Program-made: the position numbers and the translations under genes
The notes under the pieces: model-generated
Databases searched by the model: none
What the model was told of the DNA's origin: nothing
What the model saw: the letters and a program-made list of their open reading frames with translations, nothing else
Origin: an uncultured Pseudobdellovibrionaceae bacterium
GTDB taxonomy: Bacteria; Bdellovibrionota; Bdellovibrionia; Bdellovibrionales; Bdellovibrionaceae
DNA: 6,949 nt
Reading direction: 5' to 3'
Assembly: GCA_937900305.1 (NCBI GenBank)
Contig: CALCCV010000125.1
Location: 1-6,949, forward strand
Part shown: piece after piece, positions 1-6,215 of the stretch
Numbering within the stretch: position 1 is the stretch's first letter
How the letters are laid out: every line of letters begins with the position of its first letter

Positions 1-184
1 GGGGAAGGTCATGAAAAAATTGGCGACGCTCGGCCTTCGACATCGCCGACCAAGAGTGAGTGAGGTCAATAAAATCTGAAGTTTCGTCGACCGTGTCTTG
101 CAGGACCTCTTGCATTGTCGAAAGGGCCTCGGCATCTGCGGACTCACGCGAGAACTGAATGTTTTTGTCTTCATTTTCGCTCAT
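1..184 (-). CDS. N-terminal fragment of an acidic protein of unknown function (cut by window edge)
   Basis: This is an open frame running off the left edge; 61 codons are visible. The ATG at 184 is preceded by GAGGA (189-193) at 4 nt spacing, and no earlier ATG, GTG or TTG exists in frame after the previous stop, so the start is well supported. The visible part begins MSENEDKNIQFSRES, is strongly acidic with no signal peptide or membrane segment, and becomes more helical toward the end (SWSAMSKAERRQFFHDLP). It follows slt by 83 nt on the same strand, so it may belong to the same transcript. The ending loosely resembles the helical N-terminal repeats of MgtE-type magnesium transporters (ER..F..LP pattern). 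That is a weak impression only, and I do not assign a function. Confidence 0.7.
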   Translation of the reverse strand, partial: MSENEDKNIQFSRESADAEALSTMQEVLQDTVDETSDFIDLTHSWSAMSKAERRQFFHDLP

Positions 185-267
185 GTTGTCCTCAAGCTGC
201 GGGTCATGGGGCGTGGTATCCTGTTCGGCAGATTCAGTGAGGTCCTGAAGCTCCTGGATCGCCTCTT

Positions 268-2391
268 TTACAAACTTAACATGATATCTTTGGGCACTTC
301 GAAAGTTCCTTTAAGCCCAAGACGCGAATAAATCAACCAATTGCGAAGAACTGTTTTGGCGTAGGTGCGGGTCTCTTCATAGGGGATGGATTCGATGAAC
401 TCCAGAGGCGATAAAATTTTGTAACGATCTCGCCAGCGATCGGTGGCTTTTTCGCTGCCGTTGTAAGCACAGAAGGTCATGATCCAGGAGCCATAGCGCT
501 GATGCAACGACTGCAAAAGTTTGGCGCCACTCAAAATGTTTAGCGATGGTTCAAATAGATCTTCATGGTGGGTGATCGAAACCGCTGCATGTTCGGGCAA
601 AACTTGCATCAGACCAAAGGCATCAACGGGACTTCGCGCTTCAGGATCATAGAGCGACTCTTGTCTCATAATGGAATAAATCACCGGCGTGGGAGTCAAA
701 GTTTTTTCATACGCTGAGAGCACTGAGTCCTGATACGGTTGCGGAAAAAAGTCAGCAGGTCTAGCGGCTAAAATTTCATTGCGCTCGGGGACGGGCAGTG
801 TGGTCCAAAGCAGAATTCCCTCTTTATAGAGCTTCAGATCCAAATACATTTGAATTTTTTCACGCACGGACAGCGATTTCACATTTGGTAGATAGTTTTT
901 GAAAAGGTCTTGGCCAAAGTGTTGAGCGCTCCGTTCCTTTTGTGAAGGTTGGATTTGTGCCAACTGCTGCAAAGTCTTTACTGTCATGTCGGTGTCATTC
1001 GATATCGATGAATCGCCACTGGGTTTCTCGGGCAGCGGAATCCCGGGCAGGGGTTGGCCGGCCATCATCAAACTCATTTGACCATAAAAACCAAATGGGT
1101 CTTCGTGAAAAAAAACTCGCCACGCTTCCTCGGGCTGTTCGGTGGCGTGATGAATGGCCAGCGTAGACCAAAATCGAGCCCGCATTTTTTCAAGCGGAGC
1201 CTGAACGACTTCGGCTTGATCTAAAAATAATTTCTGTGCCGCTGGCCAATCGGCCTTGCGGTATTTAATCCAGGCCATTTGCCAAAACAACTTTGCTTTC
1301 AATTCGCGATCGGGTTTGAGCGACAGAGATTTCAAGTACTGCTTTTCAGATTCGTCGTACAGCCCGCCCTCTTCGGCCATGCGGCCCAACACAAAATGGG
1401 CGTCTTGCCCCAGCTCGGGAGCAAATTGCAAAATTCCAAATAAAATTTTTCGTGCAGGTAAAGCCTTCTCCTCCGTCCACAGCGCGCGGGCTTGAGTCAG
1501 AGCGGCTTTCACCCATTCGGCTTTGGATTCGGCCGTTTTCAACTTTCGATGTTCTTGCCAAGCAAGGGCACTGACTTTCTTGGCACGGACTAAGTGTTGA
1601 TCGCGATCGCCTTGAATTTTGATATTTTGTCGCCACTCCGCCAATGTTTTCATCCGCGCTGTCAGATCAGGCGCAGCGTCGGCCAATCGCAAAAGCATGC
1701 CGTCGGATTCTGTAAACTTGCGCTCTCGGCGCAGTAAAAGTGCGTTGTTCATTGAATCGCTCAAGGTTGGATTTAACCACACCAGCTCCGCCAAAACTTG
1801 CTGGCGATAGGACTCAAGATTGGCAGTCGTTTCTCCGGCGCTGGCTAACAGTGGCAGCACGTCCCAGAGTTTTTTCAGGCTGGATTTTTTTTCCACGAGG
1901 GAGTCGGCCCCTTTGGCCTTTGCACTCCACATCTCAGCGTCGTCCAGCAGCGACGAAGAGGCTAACACGGGTCGTTCGGCCCATTTTAAATAAGTTGGTA
2001 AAAACGGAGAACTCAATTCCCCTTGTGAAAATAAAGGCCGCGGTAGCTCTGTTTTTTCGACGCAAAAAAATCGATGGAGAACATCTCCGATTTCATTCAG
2101 ACGATCGGCCTTGGGCCACTGAAGTGTCAAAAGTTCCGTGCAAGCTTTCACATCAAATGGACCCGCCGAAATTAAAAATGGGGACAGGATGGCAACCTGT
2201 TCTGCGGTGAGGGGAGGTTTCGTCGAGCGCAGGGGCTGCGACTGACAACTCAAAAAACTAAGGCCCACGAGGGTGAGCCAAACGAAACTTCGCCGACGGT
2301 TCGGCGAAGTTTGAGATTTTAGATTTCTTTCGGCTCCGCGGTTAACCACGCCCGATGCGCTCTTTGGTTTTACCTCGTTTGCCGGATTCAT
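268..2391 (-). CDS. slt: Slt70-like soluble/lipoprotein lytic murein transglycosylase
   Basis: This protein cleaves the MurNAc-GlcNAc bond of peptidoglycan non-hydrolytically, leaving 1,6-anhydroMurNAc, in the periplasm. Numbered from ATG 2391 (707 aa): a basic n-region (NRRR, 31-34), a hydrophobic stretch 36-47 and Cys49 in FLSC suggest a lipoprotein signal. A long alpha-helical, TPR-like superhelix follows, clearest at about 295-435 (FWQMAWIKYRKADW), then the catalytic domain at about 570-690. Family marks are SIMRQES with the catalytic Glu578, GLMQ (593-596), AYN (642-644) and the terminal ESIPYEETRTY (667-677). The length is slightly above that of E. coli Slt70. The start is uncertain: GTG 2409, ATG 2391 and GTG 2349 are in frame. 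I chose ATG 2391 because GGAG and GAG lie upstream, though spacing is imperfect; GTG 2349 would give a more typical short signal peptide. It overlaps the end of clpA by 50 nt, which suggests coupled expression. Whether it serves wall turnover, division or prey-wall digestion cannot be told from sequence. Confidence 0.92.
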   Translation of the reverse strand: MNPANEVKPKSASGVVNRGAERNLKSQTSPNRRRSFVWLTLVGLSFLSCQSQPLRSTKPPLTAEQVAILSPFLISAGPFDVKACTELLTLQWPKADRLNEIGDVLHRFFCVEKTELPRPLFSQGELSSPFLPTYLKWAERPVLASSSLLDDAEMWSAKAKGADSLVEKKSSLKKLWDVLPLLASAGETTANLESYRQQVLAELVWLNPTLSDSMNNALLLRRERKFTESDGMLLRLADAAPDLTARMKTLAEWRQNIKIQGDRDQHLVRAKKVSALAWQEHRKLKTAESKAEWVKAALTQARALWTEEKALPARKILFGILQFAPELGQDAHFVLGRMAEEGGLYDESEKQYLKSLSLKPDRELKAKLFWQMAWIKYRKADWPAAQKLFLDQAEVVQAPLEKMRARFWSTLAIHHATEQPEEAWRVFFHEDPFGFYGQMSLMMAGQPLPGIPLPEKPSGDSSISNDTDMTVKTLQQLAQIQPSQKERSAQHFGQDLFKNYLPNVKSLSVREKIQMYLDLKLYKEGILLWTTLPVPERNEILAARPADFFPQPYQDSVLSAYEKTLTPTPVIYSIMRQESLYDPEARSPVDAFGLMQVLPEHAAVSITHHEDLFEPSLNILSGAKLLQSLHQRYGSWIMTFCAYNGSEKATDRWRDRYKILSPLEFIESIPYEETRTYAKTVLRNWLIYSRLGLKGTFEVPKDIMLSL
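2285..2312 (-). terminator. Perfect 12-bp stem, 4-nt loop hairpin just after the clpA stop, inside slt codons
   Basis: The arms AAACTTCGCCGA and TCGGCGAAGTTT pair without mismatch around a 4-nt loop. The hairpin starts about 30 nt downstream of the clpA stop in the minus-strand transcript. The A-rich foot and U-rich exit (UUU then CGUUU) have the shape of an intrinsic terminator, although the U tract is broken. The same bases encode the basic region just before the hydrophobic part of the slt signal peptide. It may therefore be a partial terminator that lowers slt relative to clpA, or an RNA-stability or translation-control element. The stem is seen directly; its function is inferred. Confidence 0.5.
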
Positions 2392-4714
2392 TGAGCTCTT
2401 TTTCTCCACCCGTGCTGGAGGTGTTTGAGGCCGCCGCAGGGCCTCCGAGCGAGCTAAATGAAAACTGCAGCAAATTGTTTTCTAAGGTCACTTGCACTTT
2501 GCCGCCGTCAACTAGTCGGCCAAACAGCAATTCATCAACTAAAGGTTTTTTCAATTGATCATCAATGGTGCGGGCCATGGGTCTGGCACCGTAAGCTCGG
2601 TCATAACCCTTTTTCATCAGCCACTGCAGAACGTCTTCGTTGACGTTCAAATCCACTTTGCGTTCGGCCAAGGCCAACCGAACGTCATCAACAAATTTTT
2701 GAACCACTTTGATCAACACAGGTTCGCTCAGGTGCTTGAAGGGGACAACGGCGTCCAAGCGATTTAAAAACTCTGGCGTGAAATTTCTTTTCACTAGATC
2801 CATTTGATCTGCTTGAATCGAAGTTTCGGCAAGCCCAATTGTGCCCTTAGCCATTTCGACGGCACCGGCATTCGAAGTCATGATCAAAACACAGTTTTTA
2901 AAATCAGCCACGCGGCCCTGGCCATCAGTCATTCGCCCCGCGTCCATCACTTGCAAAAGTGTATTCAAAACATCGGGATGCGCTTTTTCAATTTCGTCCA
3001 AAAGCAAAACTGAATAAGGCGCCTTCGTGATCGCTTCAGTCAAAAGTCCACCACTTTCGTAACCCACGTATCCTGGAGGAGCCCCCACCAATCGCGCAAC
3101 TGAGTGTTTCTCCATGTACTCACTCATGTCGAAGCGGTGAAACTGCAAACCCATGACAAGTGCCAACTGTTTTGAAACTTCGGTCTTCCCGACACCAGTT
3201 GGGCCAACAAACAAAAATGAACCGATGGGCTTTTCATTGCGGCTCAATCCACTGCGCGAAAGTTTGATGGCTGCGACCAAACGACCAATCGCTTCGTCTT
3301 GACCAAAGACCAGCGCCTTGAGTTTTTTATCCAAATCTCGCAGCTGAACTTTTTCACTCGAGCTCAATGAAGCAACGGGCAGACCACTCATGCGAGCCAC
3401 GGTGCTGGCGATGTCTTCAGCGTCGACAACTTTAGCATTCTGTGGATCGGCCGCTTGCTTAGCTCCGGCTTCGTCCAATACGTCGATGGCTTTGTCGGGC
3501 AGAAGTTTTTGGTGAATGTGTTTTTGCGACAAATCCACTGCAGTCTCCAAAGCTTCACGGGTGTAGGTGACCTGGTGAAACTCTTCCAGCTTCGGTTTTA
3601 GACCCTGCAGGATGTGAAGCGTGTCTTCTTTGCTGGGTTCAGTGATATCGATTTTTTGAAAGCGGCGATTCAACGCCCGATCTTTTTCAAAATGCTGGCG
3701 CAATTCGTTTTGCGTGGTTGATCCGATGCAAGTGATTTCACCCAGCGACAAAGGCTGCTTCAATAAGTTCGAGGCATCCAGTGATCCACCGCTCGTGGCG
3801 CCCGCGCCGATCAACGTGTGAATTTCATCGATGAACAGAATTGCATTTTTTCGAGTCTGAAGCTCTTTCACGATGCCCTTGATGCGACTCTCGAAATCAC
3901 CGCGAAATTTTGTTCCGGCGAGAATGCTGCCCAGGTCTAAGCTATAAATCACTTTGTCTTTTAAACCTTGCGGAACATCACCCTTCACCACCTTTTGGGC
4001 CAGTCCCTCGACCAAGGCGGTTTTTCCCACGCCGGGCTCTCCCACCAGCAGCGGATTGTTTTTGCTTCGGCGCAGGAGGGTCAGCATGATGCGCTCAAGT
4101 TCGGACTCGCGACCCACCAATGGATCCGTTTTGCCATTGGCCGCGCGCTCATTCAGGTTGACACAAAAAGACTCCAGTGGACTTTTGCCGGCCGCCGCCG
4201 CAGATCCTGCGTCGCCGCCGCCTTCAAATGGATTTGCGGCGCCTTCACCGGCCTCGCCAGATTTGCCAATGCCGTGTGAAACATAATTGATCAAATCAAA
4301 TTGGGTGAGGCCCTGCTGGGCCAAGCTGTGCACTCCGAACGAATCCTTTTCGTAAAACAGGGCGATCAGCAAAACGCCTTCGTTGATTTGATTTTTGCCA
4401 GCGTTTTTCACCTGGATCGCGGATCGTTGAATCCATCGGTGGCAGGCGAGCGTGAACTCGGGGTTCCAGGACTCAAAACCACCATAGGTCTCCAGCTGAT
4501 CTTCCCCAATCACCGGTGTGTGGGTTTGCAAGTGATCTCGCAATGTCTTTTTCAAATCTTGCACGTTGATCTTGCAAGCTTCGAGAATCTCAACGGTGGC
4601 CGGGGACTCCGTCAAAAACAGCAAGAGATGTTCGACTGTCACGAACTCATGTCTTGATTTCTTGGCAAACTCCGTGGCCTTCGCTATTCGGCGTTCAATA
4701 TCACGACTCAACAT
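2342..4714 (-). CDS. clpA: ATP-dependent Clp protease ATP-binding subunit ClpA
   Basis: ClpA is the cytoplasmic AAA+ hexameric unfoldase that threads proteins into the ClpP peptidase and accepts N-degron substrates from ClpS. In the 790 aa: Clp N-domain about 1-145; Gly/Ala-rich linker about 151-176; D1 with Walker A GEPGVGKT (225-232), Walker B ILFIDE (292-297), pore-loop KFRG (269-272) and arginine fingers in ALNRRF (347-352); D2 with Walker A GPTGVGKT (504-511), Walker B LLLDE (570-574), pore loop GYVG (548-551) and sensor-2 GARP (709-712). The ClpP-docking tripeptide IGL (626-628) is present and the long ClpB middle coiled coil is absent, which separates ClpA from ClpB. It is about 30 residues longer than E. 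coli ClpA (758 aa), mostly from a Ser/Gly/Ala- and Lys-rich tail after about 755. ATG 4714 has GGGAGG (4719-4724) at 4 nt spacing. It lies downstream of clpS, as is common. No catalytic residue appears to be missing. Confidence 0.97.
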   Translation of the reverse strand: MLSRDIERRIAKATEFAKKSRHEFVTVEHLLLFLTESPATVEILEACKINVQDLKKTLRDHLQTHTPVIGEDQLETYGGFESWNPEFTLACHRWIQRSAIQVKNAGKNQINEGVLLIALFYEKDSFGVHSLAQQGLTQFDLINYVSHGIGKSGEAGEGAANPFEGGGDAGSAAAAGKSPLESFCVNLNERAANGKTDPLVGRESELERIMLTLLRRSKNNPLLVGEPGVGKTALVEGLAQKVVKGDVPQGLKDKVIYSLDLGSILAGTKFRGDFESRIKGIVKELQTRKNAILFIDEIHTLIGAGATSGGSLDASNLLKQPLSLGEITCIGSTTQNELRQHFEKDRALNRRFQKIDITEPSKEDTLHILQGLKPKLEEFHQVTYTREALETAVDLSQKHIHQKLLPDKAIDVLDEAGAKQAADPQNAKVVDAEDIASTVARMSGLPVASLSSSEKVQLRDLDKKLKALVFGQDEAIGRLVAAIKLSRSGLSRNEKPIGSFLFVGPTGVGKTEVSKQLALVMGLQFHRFDMSEYMEKHSVARLVGAPPGYVGYESGGLLTEAITKAPYSVLLLDEIEKAHPDVLNTLLQVMDAGRMTDGQGRVADFKNCVLIMTSNAGAVEMAKGTIGLAETSIQADQMDLVKRNFTPEFLNRLDAVVPFKHLSEPVLIKVVQKFVDDVRLALAERKVDLNVNEDVLQWLMKKGYDRAYGARPMARTIDDQLKKPLVDELLFGRLVDGGKVQVTLENNLLQFSFSSLGGPAAASNTSSTGGEKELNESGKRGKTKERIGRG

Positions 4715-4749
4715 TCAGCCTCCCATCGCCTTCTACAGTGCCTATGTAT

Positions 4750-4755
4750 ATTGTA
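4750..4755 (-). promoter_or_regulatory. clpA: Candidate -10 element (TACAAT) for a separate clpA promoter
   Basis: The minus strand reads TACAAT, a 5/6 match to the sigma-70 -10 consensus, in an A/T-rich stretch about 36 nt upstream of the clpA start. A -35 at 17 bp spacing would be TCAAGT, a poor match, so this may be weak or activator-dependent. It would allow clpA to be made without clpS. Confidence 0.28.
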
Positions 4756-4788
4756 TTCTAGATTTCAAAAAAACTTGAGAACGAAAAT

Positions 4789-4893
4789 GCCAAGTTGCCA
4801 TTTGGCGGAAAAGAAATCGACGAATGCCACGTCAAGGCCCAGATATTTGCCAGCCCCAGTGATCCTCGTTCAAAAAACTCGACGCCAAACGGC
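4789..4893 (-). promoter_or_regulatory. Competing stems in the clpS-clpA gap (attenuator-like, candidate)
   Basis: In the minus-strand transcript three segments can pair in two exclusive ways. GCCGTTTGGCG (4893-4883) can pair with CGCCAAATGGC (4807-4797), 11 bp with one G-U. Alternatively GCCAA (4806-4802) can pair with TTGGC (4793-4789) around an 8-nt loop, followed by ATTTTCG and, further on, a run of seven T (about 4768-4774). This is the layout of an attenuator between clpS and clpA, but the terminator-side stem is only 5 bp and chance is possible. Confidence 0.25.
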
Positions 4894-4897
4894 TGCG

Positions 4898-5341
4898 TCA
4901 GGGAGAATCTTCTTCCATCACGCTCTTCAGCGGGTGTTGATGCAGTTGCGCAAATTGATTGGTTTGCATCACTTTCATCTCGGCAATTTCCAGAGTGTAG
5001 ATGCCAGCTAGACCAGAGCCCTGCCGATGCACATCCAACATCACCTTCGTGGCGGCCTCTTCGCTCTTCGCAAAAAAACGTCGCAACACCAGCACCACAA
5101 AATCCATCGGCGTAAAGTCATCATTCAGAAGTAAGACTTTAAACATCTTCGGCGTGTCCACCTGCGACAAGGTTTCGGTGTCAGACTGCGCGCCACCTTG
5201 ATCTCCACCCTGACCCTCATTCTGGTCGCCATCACCCGAAGGGCTTTCGCTCACCACCACGGGCAAAAATTCATGCGAATCAAAGGAAGAAGAGGCTAAA
5301 GAGTCATCGAAATTTTTCGGTAGCACTTTCATTGCTCCCAT
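4898..5341 (-). CDS. clpS: ATP-dependent Clp protease adaptor ClpS
   Basis: ClpS is the cytoplasmic adaptor that binds bulky hydrophobic N-terminal residues and delivers those proteins to the N-domain of ClpA. The conserved core spans about residues 64-147: PKMFKVLLLNDDFTPMDFV with the NDD substrate-pocket residues 73-75 and Met79, then MLDVHRQG with Met101 and His105, the usual alpha-amino-group and pocket contacts. The core matches the family without gaps that I can see. The first ~63 residues are a low-complexity acidic, Gly/Gln/Ser-rich extension (SPSGDGDQNEGQGGDQGG) much longer than the ~25-residue arm of E. coli ClpS. Two starts are possible: ATG 5341 (AAGG at 7 nt) and ATG 5332 (AGGA at 8 nt); the longer is reported. 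It is the first gene of the leftward block, divergent from the pilin gene, and clpA follows after 183 nt. Confidence 0.97.
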   Translation of the reverse strand: MGAMKVLPKNFDDSLASSSFDSHEFLPVVVSESPSGDGDQNEGQGGDQGGAQSDTETLSQVDTPKMFKVLLLNDDFTPMDFVVLVLRRFFAKSEEAATKVMLDVHRQGSGLAGIYTLEIAEMKVMQTNQFAQLHQHPLKSVMEEDSP

Positions 5342-5382
5342 CCTAATGCCTTTGTCTCAGTTTGGGAAGTGAACGAGTGTTT

Positions 5383-5388
5383 ATTCTA
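5383..5388 (-). promoter_or_regulatory. clpS: Candidate -10 element (TAGAAT) for clpS
   Basis: TAGAAT on the minus strand is a 5/6 match to the sigma-70 -10 and would give a 5' leader of about 35 nt before clpS ATG 5341. No good -35 is seen at 16-18 bp (TCAGAG at 18 bp is weak). It is the best-placed promoter element for clpS but only moderately convincing. Confidence 0.28.
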
Positions 5389-5515
5389 CCGCTCCTCACC
5401 ATATCACTCTGATTCGACAATGGACCAGAACGCACTCCATCTCATTGAATTTTGGTGGCTCTCCGTTAGGCTCAGAGGAAAGGGCAAATTTCCAATCAAA
5501 ATATCCATTTTGTAT

Positions 5516-5543
5516 TCAAGTTCGGAACAAAATTGGCCGAAAG
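5516..5543 (+). promoter_or_regulatory. Candidate sigma-28 (FliA)-like promoter of the pilin gene
   Basis: TCAAGTTC (5516-5523) and GCCGAAAG (5536-5543) each match 6 of 8 bases of the enteric FliA consensus TAAAGTTT and GCCGATAA, separated by 12 nt against the usual 11. Transcription would start near 5550, giving a leader of about 65 nt before the pilin ATG. No convincing sigma-70 or sigma-54 promoter was found in the same region. The match is visible; use by a sigma-28 factor is inferred. Confidence 0.35.
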
Positions 5544-5552
5544 GGAAGGGTC

Positions 5553-5569
5553 CTTTGATTTTATCAAAG
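5553..5569. repeat. Perfect 7-bp inverted repeat with 3-nt spacer in the pilin leader
   Basis: CTTTGAT-TTT-ATCAAAG sits between the candidate promoter and the ribosome binding site of the prepilin gene. Placed a few bases after the predicted transcript start, it could be a 5' hairpin that protects a highly expressed mRNA or a repressor operator. It is A/T-rich and has no following U tract, so it is not a terminator. Confidence 0.5.
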
Positions 5570-5593
5570 AATGTTAATTTTAGCTGAAACTAA

Positions 5594-5607
5594 TCCTTAT
5601 AAGGAGG
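5594..5607 (+). promoter_or_regulatory. Very strong Shine-Dalgarno (AAGGAGG) within a 12-bp palindrome
   Basis: AAGGAGG (5601-5607) is a near-full complement of the 16S anti-Shine-Dalgarno and lies 7 nt before ATG 5615, fixing the pilin start and predicting high translation. It overlaps TCCTTATAAGGA (5594-5605), a perfect palindrome whose left half TCCT can pair with the AGGA of the Shine-Dalgarno in a weak 4-bp, 4-nt-loop hairpin. Confidence 0.75.
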
Positions 5608-5614
5608 ACTCTCG

Positions 5615-6187
5615 ATGGGAATCGCAAAGTTGTCACGAAACGCACAAGCGGGCTTTTCGCTGGTAGAACTTATGGTTGTGGTCGCAATTATCGGAATCTT
5701 GGCTGCAGTAGCCGTTCCCAAAGTGAACGTGTACGTCGCGAAATCGCGTCAGTCTGAGGCGAAAACAAATTTGGCCGGCCTTCACGCTGCTGAAAAATCT
5801 TTTTTCTCTGAGTACAATGTCTATTCATCGCGTTTCTTTGCGGTAGGCTATCGACCAGAAGGGAAACTTCGTTACAACGTAGGTTTCAGTGCGGCTGATG
5901 CACTAGTTCTAACGAACTACGGTTACCAAGCTGCCATCACCAATGCTTCATTTAATACATTTGGTTATTGTGGTGTAGCTGTCGGTGCTGCGACTGGTTG
6001 TCAGGCGCTAACTGAAGGTCAAGGTGCCATTGCGGCCGGTCCTGCGGCTGCAGTTCTTCCGACTGCTGCAGCTCCAACAGCATTTCAAGCAGTTGCAACT
6101 TCGACAAACATCGGCTTAAACCGTGTGGACACATGGACGATGAACCAAGACAAGAGCATTCAAAATCGTGCGGATGGAACTCAATAG
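5615..6187 (+). CDS. Type IV prepilin (PilA-like major or minor pilin)
   Basis: This is a pilin precursor processed by prepilin peptidase at the inner membrane and polymerised into a type IV pilus, or possibly a type II secretion pseudopilus. The leader is short and basic (13 aa, MGIAKLSRNAQAG) with cleavage at Gly13/Phe14. The mature N-terminus FSLVELMVVVAIIGILAAV carries Phe1 and Glu5 and is the alpha-1 membrane and assembly helix. The polar part continues RQSEAKTNL and AEKSFFSEYNVY, a pattern I associate with Bdellovibrionota pilins. Cys119 and Cys129 could form a small disulfide loop. An Ala-rich stretch at about 137-160 looks like a flexible or surface-variable region. The C-terminal DTWTMNQDKSIQN resembles the ending of other such pilins. 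Mature length is about 177 aa. It is the first gene of the rightward block with a strong ribosome site. It is not clear whether this is the main pilA or one of several paralogues, so no symbol is given. Confidence 0.92.
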   Translation: MGIAKLSRNAQAGFSLVELMVVVAIIGILAAVAVPKVNVYVAKSRQSEAKTNLAGLHAAEKSFFSEYNVYSSRFFAVGYRPEGKLRYNVGFSAADALVLTNYGYQAAITNASFNTFGYCGVAVGAATGCQALTEGQGAIAAGPAAAVLPTAAAPTAFQAVATSTNIGLNRVDTWTMNQDKSIQNRADGTQ

Positions 6188-6215
6188 TTAAGACTTGTTG
6201 CGAGGCAAGAGCCAT

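Noticed and set aside
1740..2210. 156-codon plus-strand open frame inside slt
   Set aside because: It is antisense to a well-supported transglycosylase, has no ribosome site or recognisable domain, and its composition is that of a complementary-frame shadow.
3954..4657. Three plus-strand open frames (103-118 codons) opposite clpA
   Set aside because: They lie opposite the strongly conserved N-domain and D1 of ClpA. Such frames arise from codon bias; there are no motifs or start signals.
4715..4897. CIRCE or CtsR heat-shock operator before clpA
   Set aside because: Neither the TTAGCACTC-N9-GAGTGCTAA repeat nor tandem CtsR heptads is present in the gap.
5533..5560. Sigma-54 or sigma-70 promoter for the pilin
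   Set aside because: TTGGCC is not followed by a TTGC-type -12 at the right spacing, and TTGATT/TTAATT are only 13 bp apart, so neither fits.
5369..5587. 72-codon plus-strand open frame in the clpS-pilin divergent region
   Set aside because: It has no Shine-Dalgarno or domain, and it runs across the candidate promoter and dyad of the pilin gene, so the region reads better as regulatory DNA.
5952..6215. 87-codon minus-strand frame rich in Gln and Leu opposite the pilin
   Set aside because: The Gln/Leu/Ser richness is the reverse complement of the pilin's Ala-rich codons. The pilin frame has clear family motifs.
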